Source: Sinohyriopsis cumingii (Eukaryota; Mollusca; Bivalvia; Unionida; Unionidae). From it: a stretch of DNA of 64,000 nucleotides. Below the pieces are notes generated by a model. That model was given only the letters and a program-made list of their open reading frames with translations. It was not told where the DNA came from and did not search any database. A program made the position numbers and the translations under genes. Position 1 is the first letter of the stretch; each line of letters begins with the position of its first letter. Positions 46,218 through 55,334 of this stretch are shown piece after piece. Where the stretch lies: positions 1,009,501 through 1,073,500 of the forward strand of contig JAPYKE020000270.1 in assembly GCA_028554795.2 (NCBI GenBank). Direction: 5' to 3'.

Positions 46218-47657
46218 TTACGGATTCTGCTTATATTCGGATAAAAATTCGAAAAATATAATATAATACACTGGTCCCATGTTGGTTCTATCTGGTGGTT
46301 CTAGCACAAATATGAACTCGTAACCTGCGGTCATAATGTAATTACAATTTTCATCGAAAGAAGCGCCACCTGCGGCTTTTATTTTAAATTTTATCGGAGC
46401 TTGAAGAAATATTCGATATACTCCAGTAATTGGCGGGGTAAATTTAAATATGTTATTCTCGGGTGTCCATGCGCCCCTTTTTGTCTCTACCATAAATGGC
46501 ACACGGCATTGTAGATTTTTTGTTTCTACCTCCGCTGGTATCGAAATACGCGATAATCTTCCAAGATTCAGTGGTGATATTTTTGTGTTAATATCACTAA
46601 TTTTTGTAGATGCGTCGAGAAGATCCTCGTTGATTTTTTTTATTTTCTCCTCTGTCGATTCACGCATCGCGTTAAACCCCTTAGTAAATTCGGGAACAAC
46701 AAGTTCGCTGAGTTTATTAATTTCCTTGTTGATATCGTCGATTGTTGCTCTCTGACCTAACGAGATATTTATTTTGGTAATTTCCTCGTTGATGGATTTT
46801 ACTCTCTCGCTGAGATCGTTATGTGATGTTCTATCGGCTTTTTGAAATATTAATGCACGTGACGCTTCAATATCTTTGTTGATTTGGGCGATTTCTTCGT
46901 TTATTTTCTTTGTTTTCTCGATGAGATCGCCGTGTGATGTTCTATCGATTTTCTGACCCATCGCGGTATTTATTTTGGTAATTTCCTCGTTGATGGATTT
47001 TACTTTCTCGCTGAGATCGTTATGTGATGTTCTATCAGCTTTTTGAAATATTAATGCACGTGCCGATTCAATCTCTCTGTTGGTTTGGGCGATATCTTCG
47101 TTTATTTTCTTTGTTTTCTCGATGAGATCGTTATGTGTAGTTGAAGAGGTATCGATGATTTTTTTTATATCCTCGTCGAGTTTTTTACTGAGATTTTTTG
47201 ATGTATCGTCTAGTTTTTTAAGATCGTTAGTTAGCTTGGTAAATCTTTTTGTCACTCTGTCCTGAAGATCGTCGTGTAATGCTTTATCAGCCTTCAGAAG
47301 CAACGTTGCTGATAACTCCTTGTCGGATTTTTCCACATCCGCGATATTGGCCTTTAGTGGTAATACCGCGATAATATCGGTAATATCAGCAATAGATTTT
47401 AATACCATCTCCGATTGACGAGTAAATTGACTAATATGATCGCGGTATTCGTCTCGCTTGATTATATCAGTTATTTTGACATTGCTGGTGTGTAATCTTC
47501 CTTCGGTATTTTGAAAAACAGCAACTTCGCCAGGGTCCACCTCTGACAGCGATAGAAGATTGTTAATATCGCTCTTGGTTGCGAACTTTGATAGATCGAC
47601 GTCAGTCACTTCTGCCTTTTCCTTCCTGTAGATAAATCTACCGTAAATATCAACCAT
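46218..47657 (-). CDS. Coiled-coil fibre protein with C1q/TNF-like head
   Basis: 479 aa. The N-terminal ~120 residues are probably the virion anchor. Residues about 120-360 are long heptad coiled coils with a composite repeat: SHNDLIEKTKKINE... and SHNDLSEKVKSINEEITKIN blocks alternate twice (about 174-305). Residues about 372-479 form a globular beta-rich head: IPAEVETKNLQCRVPFM, GAWTPENNIFKF, PPITGVYRIF and the closing YYIIFFEFL match the spacing of C1q/TNF-like jelly-rolls, a common trimeric head. By analogy with adenovirus fibre it would project from capsid vertices and bind the host surface. The adhesin role is inference. It lies between the protease and membrane-protein genes and overlaps the protease gene by 8 bp. 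Confidence 0.75.
   Translation of the reverse strand: MVDIYGRFIYRKEKAEVTDVDLSKFATKSDINNLLSLSEVDPGEVAVFQNTEGRLHTSNVKITDIIKRDEYRDHISQFTRQSEMVLKSIADITDIIAVLPLKANIADVEKSDKELSATLLLKADKALHDDLQDRVTKRFTKLTNDLKKLDDTSKNLSKKLDEDIKKIIDTSSTTHNDLIEKTKKINEDIAQTNREIESARALIFQKADRTSHNDLSEKVKSINEEITKINTAMGQKIDRTSHGDLIEKTKKINEEIAQINKDIEASRALIFQKADRTSHNDLSERVKSINEEITKINISLGQRATIDDINKEINKLSELVVPEFTKGFNAMRESTEEKIKKINEDLLDASTKISDINTKISPLNLGRLSRISIPAEVETKNLQCRVPFMVETKRGAWTPENNIFKFTPPITGVYRIFLQAPIKFKIKAAGGASFDENCNYIMTAGYEFIFVLEPPDRTNMGPVYYIIFFEFLSEYKQNP
46743..47138 (-). repeat. Internal 201-bp tandem repeat in the fibre gene
   Basis: Encodes two copies of a 67-residue composite coiled-coil unit (37 plus 30 residues). 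Copies differ at a few codons. The nucleotide repeat is visible as the recurring GATCGTTATGTGATGTTCTATC block at 46815 and 47018 (plus-strand view). It allows the fibre shaft length to change by recombination. Confidence 0.75.
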
Positions 47658-48537
47658 GATATTTATCTACGGCGTATTCAAATACAATTTTGTGATACGG
47701 ACCGGATGATTTTGAAATTGCATCGAGGACGTTAATTGATTCAGGGCCGCATATCGGTGGATCGGCTAATGTCTGCGTTGGAAGTGTCGAATACCAAACC
47801 GGAAGATTTAGTTTTGACACATAGCTGATAAATTCATTTGGCGGCGCTAATCCATAAGAGTCAAAATAAACGACTTCGCGAGGATTAATTGCGTAGGCAA
47901 CCCAGTGCGTGCCAGGGCCGGTATTTTTATCGAGATTAATTATTCCTGTCTCGGTAGGGTTTGGTTTTTCTGGTAGTTGATCTCGCATAAATACGCCTCT
48001 GAAAAATTTTATTTTTTTTTTCTTTGCTTCGCTAAGTAAATCTAAATTTGAATAGGCCGTGCTAATCTTAGGCCGGATCCGTATGGGGGCCGTCTTAGAT
48101 AAAGGCCGGATCCATTTTTGTTGTTTTTGCATCAGGAAAGAGAGGGAGGGAAGTAACCCTCCCTTTTTTTTACCGTATCGTCCTCCCACCACTTTTTCTC
48201 CTAATTTGGAACCTATGCCCGAGAGCGCGCCTAATCCTAATGTCTTTCCAATAATCGGAAGGGCCATTTTTATCAGGGGAAGAAAAGGAAGAAATCCGCC
48301 TGTTTTGACCATATCTCTGATGGCGCCTATGGAAAGGCTCACATGAACGCCAGAATTTGCTGATTTGGCCTTGGTAAATCGTTCACGTTGACCTCTAGTT
48401 AGCGACAGTTTGTTAGGCCCACCGTGAATCTGATCGTTTTTCAGTGTTAATTTCATACCGCATCGCTTTGATATCGCTGTTTGGAGTTTTTTCATCTGAC
48501 CTGGGGTCAGAGTTACACTGACGTGTTCGTATGGCAT
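47650..48537 (-). CDS. pX/pVI-like N-domain fused to adenain-type cysteine protease
   Basis: 295 aa. Residues 1-60 carry two LT-x-Q motifs (VTLTPGQMKKLQ, LSLTRGQRERF). About 75-130 is Gly-rich and hydrophobic (GGFLPFLPLIKMALPIIGKTL, IGSKLGEKVVGGRYGKKKGG), like adenovirus core and membrane-lytic precursors. The C-terminal protease has His211 (PGTHWVAYAI), Asp226 (YFDSYG), Gln255 (PTQTL) and Cys263 (PPICGPES), the adenain active-site order. It would mature capsid proteins after assembly. The N-terminal half could be a packaged precursor cut off by the protease itself (inference). The frame is intact and catalytic residues are all present. The ATG follows ATTAAT. Confidence 0.88.
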   Translation of the reverse strand: MPYEHVSVTLTPGQMKKLQTAISKRCGMKLTLKNDQIHGGPNKLSLTRGQRERFTKAKSANSGVHVSLSIGAIRDMVKTGGFLPFLPLIKMALPIIGKTLGLGALSGIGSKLGEKVVGGRYGKKKGGLLPSLSFLMQKQQKWIRPLSKTAPIRIRPKISTAYSNLDLLSEAKKKKIKFFRGVFMRDQLPEKPNPTETGIINLDKNTGPGTHWVAYAINPREVVYFDSYGLAPPNEFISYVSKLNLPVWYSTLPTQTLADPPICGPESINVLDAISKSSGPYHKIVFEYAVDKYHG

Positions 48538-48570
48538 ATTAATAATCGCTTAATCTAAATTTGGAATTTG

Positions 48571-49992
48571 TTACATTCTTTCGACAGGAGCATCGATGAC
48601 TCTCATTCTGCCGCTGATGCCTTCCAAGATCATTGTTCTATCGCTGAGAATTACCGCGATCACTTTGTGATTAAGTCCAGCTGTGTTAATTCTGGCTTTG
48701 AAATGGATATCAACGACGGATTGTTTTACCAGGTCGAGATGCTCCAGGGAAAAGTAATAGATAGGATAATGAGTATTAAAATCTAGCTGCGATATTTGCA
48801 ATCCCGTATCGATATTTTGATCGCGACCCATGAAACTTAACAAGCGATGATACGCACGAGCCGTCGAATGATTTTCAAAATCAATTGATATTTCCTCCGA
48901 TGGTTCTTGATGGCCATTTACTCTCAGTGATACATTTGTCGCTCCAATGCGATCAAATATCATATGACTGTATAATTGATGATATCTATCAGTACGCAAA
49001 AACGCGATAAAGATATGCCTGGGTGCGGAGGTACCTTGCTGCGATGCAATACGCCAGGTAAAATCACCATTAATATTGGTAATTGTGGAATCTGTTGTTG
49101 TTGTCAGCCATGACATGACAGATTTACCGCCTTGGTTCATAAATGACAATAATTTTTCTTCTTCGATTATTGACGGGGTTATCGCTGGCATCCACAAGGT
49201 AAATTTTAGTAATCTTACTATGCCGTTATTATTCGCGGCATCATTGGGACCTATCACGCCAGTAGCGTAATCGACGGCACCTTCTCGCCAGATAGCATCG
49301 TTGCTACTTTCCTTTCTGATAAATGTTACGGTGTGTTTTGCTCCGTAGATAATTTTCCTGAAATGTCTGCAAAATCCGAATATATGGGATAACGGGATAG
49401 CACAAGCGAATCTTCTGTTAACTGGTGATAGCATAGACTTTCGCGTGGCAAATCCGAGATTATAATCAGGATAAGGTTTAATGATCATATCTTCGACATC
49501 ATTATTGGGAACAGCAGGATTGGCGCGATTGTTGGGTTGTCTGATGTCAAACGGCCTACTTTCGGGACGATTAGTATTATCCTTGGCAAACATCATACTA
49601 GGGCCAGCTGATCTAGTAAAATCATCCGAGTATCTAGCTAGGCCTATTATCGTTGTTGCTAAGTCAATATCATTAGTAATTGACTCAATCTCTCTTCCAT
49701 CGATCATGTAAGTGGCGCTCTTGAATAATGCCATAATACCGTTATTGACGAATCCGACTCTAAAATCTGGCCCATAATTGGTACCATCCGCTTTAACAAT
49801 TTCCCCGGTAACTTCGATATATGCCTCAGATGGAAGAAAATATCTTGTTGTATCGTGAACTTGAATTTCCAAGCGATTAGGTGTATTTGGTTCAACTGCA
49901 TCGTACGAGAAATACTGGAAATCTCGCACGGATGTATCCCTACCTACAGGCTCGTCCATGTCGAACACTTCATTTGACACTTGTGCGAACAT
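48571..49992 (-). CDS. Double-jelly-roll major capsid protein
   Basis: 473 aa from MFAQVSNEVF. N-terminal beta-rich stretch with NRLEIQVHDTTRYFLPSEAYIEV, then FVNNGIMALFKSATYMIDGREIE, a usual 'surface-then-index' pattern of double-jelly-roll capsids of Polintons and relatives. The second half has LSPVNRRFACAIPLSHIFGF and FTLWMPAITPSI, plus RHIFIAFL and the ISIDFENHSTARAYHRLL region. No cysteine-rich or enzymatic motifs. Length is near that of other Polinton-like capsid proteins. It would form pseudo-hexameric capsomers. It is placed directly upstream of the protease gene and preceded by TTAATAATAAATG. The assignment relies on pattern recognition and gene order; a structure prediction would settle it. 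Confidence 0.85.
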   Translation of the reverse strand: MFAQVSNEVFDMDEPVGRDTSVRDFQYFSYDAVEPNTPNRLEIQVHDTTRYFLPSEAYIEVTGEIVKADGTNYGPDFRVGFVNNGIMALFKSATYMIDGREIESITNDIDLATTIIGLARYSDDFTRSAGPSMMFAKDNTNRPESRPFDIRQPNNRANPAVPNNDVEDMIIKPYPDYNLGFATRKSMLSPVNRRFACAIPLSHIFGFCRHFRKIIYGAKHTVTFIRKESSNDAIWREGAVDYATGVIGPNDAANNNGIVRLLKFTLWMPAITPSIIEEEKLLSFMNQGGKSVMSWLTTTTDSTITNINGDFTWRIASQQGTSAPRHIFIAFLRTDRYHQLYSHMIFDRIGATNVSLRVNGHQEPSEEISIDFENHSTARAYHRLLSFMGRDQNIDTGLQISQLDFNTHYPIYYFSLEHLDLVKQSVVDIHFKARINTAGLNHKVIAVILSDRTMILEGISGRMRVIDAPVERM

Positions 49993-50007
49993 TTATTATT
50001 AAGAATA

Positions 50008-50481
50008 TCATCTAAAACGAAGACCACTGCCTGAAATAAAACTTGTATTAGCAACTTCATTTGCGAGATTTGTCTTAGCAACTTCCTGCGCTATATTTGT
50101 CTTAGCAACTTCCCTTGCGAGATCATTTATTTTTTTATTTGCTGCGTCGTTTATGGCTTTACTGACTTCGGGTGGCATTTCTCTGGTGATGGGTAATTTG
50201 ACGAATTGTTTTTTGCGCACTAAATTTAATATTTTACTTTTGACAGCATTGAAGCCTTTACTGGCCAAATTACCGATACCAGAAATAGCAGTCTCGCCGA
50301 TTTTTCCTATTGCTTTTGACGCGAATTGTTTGATCGTGGGTCCGATTTTAGGTATTACTCGCGTAACGAGACTTCCAATGATATCACCGAATCCATTGCC
50401 GTGGATATATTTGTACACGGGCAATCTAGAGTTTACTATGCGGACCTGTTTGGGTCTGCGCTGATGTTTGTGAACAATCAT
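50008..50481 (-). CDS. Small basic pVI/pX-like virion protein candidate
   Basis: 157 aa. A very basic N-terminus (HKHQRRPKQVRIV) leads to GNGFGDIIGSLVTRVIPKIG and an amphipathic helical stretch (QFASKAIGKIGETAI). Last is a run of repeated KTN-ANEVA units (EVAKTNIAQEVAKTNLANEV), a duplicated 9-11 residue motif. The amphipathic plus Gly-rich pattern recalls adenovirus core/lytic precursors. No catalytic residues. It sits 15 bp upstream of the capsid gene in the same direction, so it is probably co-expressed. Function is inferred only from composition and place. Confidence 0.65.
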   Translation of the reverse strand: MIVHKHQRRPKQVRIVNSRLPVYKYIHGNGFGDIIGSLVTRVIPKIGPTIKQFASKAIGKIGETAISGIGNLASKGFNAVKSKILNLVRKKQFVKLPITREMPPEVSKAINDAANKKINDLAREVAKTNIAQEVAKTNLANEVANTSFISGSGLRFR

Positions 50482-50501
50482 GTTATTTCAATTGTGTTGT
50501 T

Positions 50502-50804
50502 TTAATCGATGAGCTCATCGACGAGTTCCTTGTAAATGTGAGAGTTAATGACGCCACCGCGGAATAATCGCTGACAAATATCTGAGGCTTCGTTGATTAC
50601 TTCGCGAGAGTTATTTCCGGCTCGTTTTCCTCCGATTAATACCTCAAGGCGAGATACATCGTTGACAACACTGTCAGGGCAAATTGTATATCCGCTTCCT
50701 GTTTTTGGTTCTGGAGATTGCAATGGCGTTACGCGGAATACTTCGTCTGACGGCGTTGAAGATGACCCTGGTGATGTCCCTGACGACGTCGGTGGCGACG
50801 TCAT
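50502..50804 (-). CDS. C-terminal part of the virion-candidate gene after a frame break
   Basis: 100 aa from an internal Met (MTSPPTSSGTSPG). The frame remains open upstream without a stop to the G8 homopolymer (51073-51080), adding a Pro/Ser-rich linker of about 90 codons. The conserved-looking end LIGGKRAGNNSREV...RLFRGGVI...YKELVDELID resembles the C-terminus of a widespread Polinton-associated structural protein, as far as I recall. It starts 4 bp inside the end of the neighbouring frame. Most likely it is the C-terminal part of one protein with 50801-52384, not a separate gene. A separate start from ATG 50804 cannot be excluded. Confidence 0.6.
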   Translation of the reverse strand: MTSPPTSSGTSPGSSSTPSDEVFRVTPLQSPEPKTGSGYTICPDSVVNDVSRLEVLIGGKRAGNNSREVINEASDICQRLFRGGVINSHIYKELVDELID

Positions 50805-52384
50805 TGGCGAATATGGTAATTGTTGAGGATCGCGGCTTCTAGCAGCAGGGTGCTCATCTCTCGGGATATCCCGTCTTTCTTTGGGTGAAAGTTCCTGTGG
50901 TTTATAGTTTGTCGATGTTGGTTCTGGAGGTGGGAAGCCGGCCCAAAGGGGGCGCTCTGCAGGACTCCCCCTTGGATATATTGTAGGAGAAAGGGAGGGA
51001 TGGTGAAGATCAAAAGAGGGGGAAGAAGAACTATCACTCTTAGGTAATTGTTCTGAAGGGAGGTAAAAGGAAGGGGGGGGATTATGGGGATTAACGTGTC
51101 ACTCGCCAATGTAGGTGACTGAATTATCCCTCTTATATTCGCAAATCTGTATTTAATAACATCTGATGAAAATTTTGCAAAATTTTCATCATCATATTTT
51201 ACTGGTTTTCCTAAACTACCAAAATAAATTATCGCTAGCCAATCAATTTCTTCAATTTTATCGGCAATATCCTTTTTCAATAAAAATCTTTTATTTTCCA
51301 GAGAATTATCCGCAGCCATCTGAATTTTTGAACCATCGTTACTGAGTAAATACAACAAGTTCTTGTTCAAATAATTATCAGCTGATATTTTAGTATCAAT
51401 TTTAAACGAATAATTACCCGCAGATGGTTTATATTCGCTTGGTTGAGTTACTTGTTCTTGATCACTCTGATCTTTTTTCTTTTTTGATTTTCTCTCCCTT
51501 TTCTGAGGTGTAATTTTTTCTTTTCGTCTAGCTCCTAATTCCTGTGGTTGAATATCTTCTTCCTGTGGTTGAATATCTTCCTGTGGTATTACTTTTCTCC
51601 TTCGTGTTTTAGCTTTTTCTTCCTTCTCCTGTTGTTTTCTTTCCTTCGCTTGCTGCCTTTCTTCCTTCTCCAGTTGTTTTCTTTCTTCTGCTACTTGCTT
51701 ATTATATCTTTGTGTGTCTTTTGCTACTTCTAAAAATCTCCTGTACCGCGGATCCGTTACCATACTCACATGTGTTTTTCCCGAGTAAACTTTATATATC
51801 ATGTTGTACCAATTATCACGAGTTCCGTATCTTTTTTTTCCTATTGCAGTCAAATATTCATTTCGATCTCTAAAATAATTTTCTGCAAAATCGCCAATTT
51901 GATCTATGGTATACAGTGCCGAGAGCGGTCGTGATATCATATCCCATCCCTCATCGGTGAAATTTTCTCTTAAATTCTCGATATTAAACTTCCCCTTTAT
52001 CATTACAGGTTTTCCTCTTCCAGGTTTTCCATTACTTGCTCCAGAATCAATTGCAGGTTGTTGCCCTTGTGCTGCTGCTGCTATTGCTAATCGCTCGGGT
52101 AATGTTCGTGATTGTTCCTCGATACCTTTCAACATAGGAAAAATTCCCTTTTTCCTGGTATCCGGATCTTTTTCGTCACCAAATACAACTTGCTCGATTG
52201 TTCCGGTAACTGGCTTCAACCATTTCGATGATTCCTCGGCAATTCCATGTTGTACATCTTCGTAACCACGAACATTTCTCTTGAATAATTGTTTTGTCGG
52301 GATAAGCTTCTTTAATGCCGCTAATTGCTCTCGCGCTAATCTGGCAGAATGAGGCTCTCCAACTGTACTAGCTTTCGGACTCAT
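50801..52384 (-). CDS. Charged virion-candidate protein, N-part (frame lost at G8)
   Basis: First gene of the minus-strand virion cassette, preceded by AAAATAATATG. Residues 1-220 are mixed helical, with a conserved-looking TDEGWDMISRPL and TRDNWYNMIYKVYSGK. Residues about 224-308 form an extremely charged Lys/Glu/Gln coil with a duplicated EDIQPQE unit. Residues about 325-425 are a compact domain. After about residue 433 the frame crosses the G8 tract (51073-51080) and composition changes abruptly to low-sense Pro/Leu/His text, while a neighbouring frame carries a Ser/Pro linker and a conserved end. A one-base loss in the homopolymer is therefore the best reading. Function unknown; a virion scaffold or core role is inferred from location only. 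Confidence 0.65.
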   Translation of the reverse strand: MSPKASTVGEPHSARLAREQLAALKKLIPTKQLFKRNVRGYEDVQHGIAEESSKWLKPVTGTIEQVVFGDEKDPDTRKKGIFPMLKGIEEQSRTLPERLAIAAAAQGQQPAIDSGASNGKPGRGKPVMIKGKFNIENLRENFTDEGWDMISRPLSALYTIDQIGDFAENYFRDRNEYLTAIGKKRYGTRDNWYNMIYKVYSGKTHVSMVTDPRYRRFLEVAKDTQRYNKQVAEERKQLEKEERQQAKERKQQEKEEKAKTRRRKVIPQEDIQPQEEDIQPQELGARRKEKITPQKRERKSKKKKDQSDQEQVTQPSEYKPSAGNYSFKIDTKISADNYLNKNLLYLLSNDGSKIQMAADNSLENKRFLLKKDIADKIEEIDWLAIIYFGSLGKPVKYDDENFAKFSSDVIKYRFANIRGIIQSPTLASDTLIPIIPPLPFTSLQNNYLRVIVLLPPLLIFTIPPFLLQYIQGGVLQSAPFGPASHLQNQHRQTINHRNFHPKKDGISREMSTLLLEAAILNNYHIRQ

Positions 52385-52432
52385 ATTATTTTCAACTATA
52401 TTGTTTTAATGCGAGGTAAAATTAGGATCAGC

Positions 52433-52672
52433 AGCCAAACTTTGCAAACTTCATCGACACCAGAATAAATTTCCCCCCCCCCCCTAAAATCCTTGTTTTT
52501 TACTTGTCCAGAATCATTGATTTTGCTCACAAAAATTGCAGTCGGGAGTGAATTTACGCAAATTAATTTTCGTAGGAAGGCTTATTTTTGAAATCTGAGG
52601 CTTCTACGGGAAATGTTCTCGTAGGAAGGCTTATTTGGTCTGGAACCACTGGTCTGTAGAACTTCCCTGCTG

Positions 52673-52674
<2 letters not shown>
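52433..52674 (-). repeat. Right terminal inverted repeat
   Basis: 242 bp, starting AGCCAAACTTTGC on the plus strand and ending GAACTTCCCTGCTGCT. Inverted match to 37487-37719. The 9-bp length difference comes from small indels. A TA array starts at 52675, so the target-site duplication cannot be resolved. Confidence 0.93.

Positions 52675-52753
<79 letters not shown>
52675..52753. repeat. (TA)n at the right element boundary
   Basis: About 79 bp of TA repeats directly adjoining the right inverted repeat. With the left array, it suggests insertion into a TA microsatellite. Confidence 0.93.
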
Positions 52754-52756
<3 letters not shown>

Positions 52757-55019
52757 TACGTATAATGAAATTGCCACCTTGCGCAGTTTCAGAAATCCAT
52801 GCGAGCGATTACTATTGGTCGATCTGTATCAGGAAAGTCTGAATTGTTGTTGAATCTTGTGCTCTTGATCACATGAGATAAATTATATCTGGTCACGCCA
52901 CATGCAGGCAGTCAATCGCGTTACAATATATAGCGTGCCATTCAAGCAACATTGATAGTTCAACAAACGAAAATAGTGATAATGTAAGTCGGCAGGCAAA
53001 TCAAGCGAGTCGCAAACCAGTATAGCTTAGCAAGGACATCGCTGACACACCAGGAATCGATGCATAAGACGCGTCATTAAATGATTGTGTCGTGTACAAC
53101 TAGGTCATGCTTGATCGACACAAGTTCGAAACGGATATTTTATCGCGATCATCAAATGTAAACGTGGTTTAAGTAGTTCAGAGTGATAAGCATGTTTCTA
53201 AAGTGATACCGGACAACGCGAATATGTTAAAGGTGTTTAACATGATTGACAAGCTTGGGTTGTGCCTCCGATATGATATGCAACGCGTTTAAGAATATTT
53301 TTCTCGCGCCACCAACAATTCGCTTTCGGTTAACATATAACCAGCATATCTTCAGCAAATCGATACATCTTCGAATACTGCGCAAGTGTATTTCAGTATG
53401 TTCCAGTTAAGAATATGCTTGATGCGACACGAATCGCACGAAAAGACCTTCGAGCAGATTTTAAAGCTTTCGCACAAATAATCATATATACTAAAGGGAT
53501 TGATGCTGCACCTACCACCGTCATCGGAACCGAACCAGCGCCTAGTTATGTCGTGCAAACAGTCAAACACGTCAAGAACATCAACAAATTCCCAATTCAA
53601 AGCTATCCTAATATTACTAATGTTGATGCTAATGATACATTCTGCATGTTTGTGTATCTCATTTCATTCACCAATCAACCCATACGTCTAACATTTTATA
53701 TGTATGCATGTATGCATGTATGTATGTATATTCACGGTACATGCATGTGTATATCAGGTCAGTGCGTTCTTGCACTCTTGAAATACATTAACACATTTTA
53801 CGAAGAATACGAGTAGCAAGCATGTGTCCATAAAACTTCCATTAACATGATTATCTTCCTTTGCTTTCGAAAACAATGAAATGAGAACACTGACACCTAA
53901 ACGTGCTCCACCTGGACTTTACTCTTTGAATGCGTTGACTTGTTCCGTAGAAGAGACTATCCTACCCAGCTAGAAATATTTGCATAGAAACCACATGTCC
54001 ATTTTCTGTAATTAGGATTCATTTTATCTTGGATAGGCAGGTTTTTCTTTGCTTAACTGCATGCAAATAATATCCCACGAGACTGTGTCCAAATATTCTT
54101 TCTCGTAAACGCATGAATACATCCATTGATACATAGTCCGAAATCTTTTAGTTCATCGAAGTGCCAAACATAGTTTGGACTTTTGACATAATACGGTTGT
54201 CTAGTGAAGACGATGTCGCTTCTGCCGTGTAATACCGAAAAATTCAAGACATTTCCAAGGAAAAAACGTAATAATAGTGACTGCACGTAAGGTGTAACCA
54301 TCTATATCCATTCATATAGCCGCAATAAATAATTTTGTTTTGAATGAAAACTGCTACATCGAAGATATCAAGTAAAATCTGACGTAGATACAAACTATTT
54401 CCCGCCATAATCTGTAAAGAATTTTCTTACTGTTTTTGACGCCATAGAAGAAAACTAAAACCCCAAATATTTCATTGCAACTGCATCGAAATCTTGATAA
54501 AATGCAACTAATTATACCCTATTGCCTTCGCTGAGGGCAACTGCAGTTTACGACGCCAGGATGCTAAACGCCTATATGTGGCTTCTTGACTTAAACGTTT
54601 GGCGTCAGAGTTAAAGTACATAAAGATATAAAATCTTATAGGCTTCTTACATCGCTCCGAATTTGAGATTTCCGGTTAAGTAAGGTCCTCAATATAACAT
54701 ATACTACCAAGAAACTGCAAAAAATATGGTTTTCAATCATTCATTAGCACAATGTCTGACAAAGGACGCGTATGCGCTGTTTTAATTATACTGCTATACT
54801 CTAATCTGCGCAGGGTATACATGTACTAAATTTGGCAGGCGTTCTTGCACTCTGGTTCTGATTATGGTTGTGCTTCTGATTCAGGAGCGAACTGCGCCCG
54901 GCGCCCTTTACGCTGCTTTTTCTGTTCCATCGCTATCTTGGGCATTGTTTTTAGTCTTTTTTCCCTACATTTTCAAATCGACGCATACATTTTTCTGGCT
55001 CTGTTTCCATTCTCAAATA
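52754..55019. other. Non-coding right flank
   Basis: No supported gene. A (TGTA)n-like run (ATGTATGCATGTATGCATGT) is at 53699-53729. Two short frames on each strand at 53.4-53.8 kb overlap each other and have no domain. Confidence 0.5.
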
Positions 55020-55334
55020 TCAAATTGCAGCCATTTTAAGTACTTTGTCTCTTTCCCTGACTGTGGAAAGATCTTCAGCATTAAATTTATCTATTATCTT
55101 GGTTTTAGCATTTCGTGGTGGTGGCTGAACTTGTGGTGGGGTTTGAAGATGGCCAGCAATATCAGCGGGTAATGCCTCAAGAGTATTTGGTGTTGCCTCA
55201 GTCGCTATAACAACTGTTTTGGTTGGTTCGACAAATCGTGTAAATAGCTGTTCTGTGCCCTCTGTAGATTTGACATGAGCATCCTGGCGATGTCGCAGCT
55301 GTTGCTTGTTGGAATCACAGACTGGAAGATACTT
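55020..55334 (-). other. Possible exon or retroelement fragment
   Basis: A stop-free minus-strand frame of 104 codons with no ATG start, reading LPVCDSNKQQLRHRQ..., then EALPADIAGHLQTPPQVQPPPR, and ending DKVLKMAAI before TGA. The composition is protein-like (Pro/Gln-rich middle, no low-complexity DNA). No family recognised. It could be a host exon or a piece of gag. Confidence 0.3.

Larger units (their letters stand above)
37487..52674. mobile_element. Polinton/adintovirus-like integrated element, 15.2 kb
   Basis: Terminal inverted repeats (37487-37719 and 52433-52674) enclose 14-15 mostly intact genes with no sign of introns: packaging ATPase, zinc ribbon plus phospholipase A2, DDE integrase, PolB-SF1 helicase fusion, three small plus-strand genes including an HNH endonuclease, and a minus-strand virion cassette (charged protein, pVI/pX-like, double-jelly-roll capsid, pX-protease, fibre, membrane protein, penton-like). 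Integrase, ATPase, adenain-type protease and capsid together define the Polinton/adintovirus group. The element ends 5'-AGCAGC...GCTGCT, and both ends lie in TA repeats. Long frames and near-identical ends suggest a recent insertion. An episomal or integrated virus and a self-mobilising transposon cannot be told apart from sequence alone. Confidence 0.92.
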
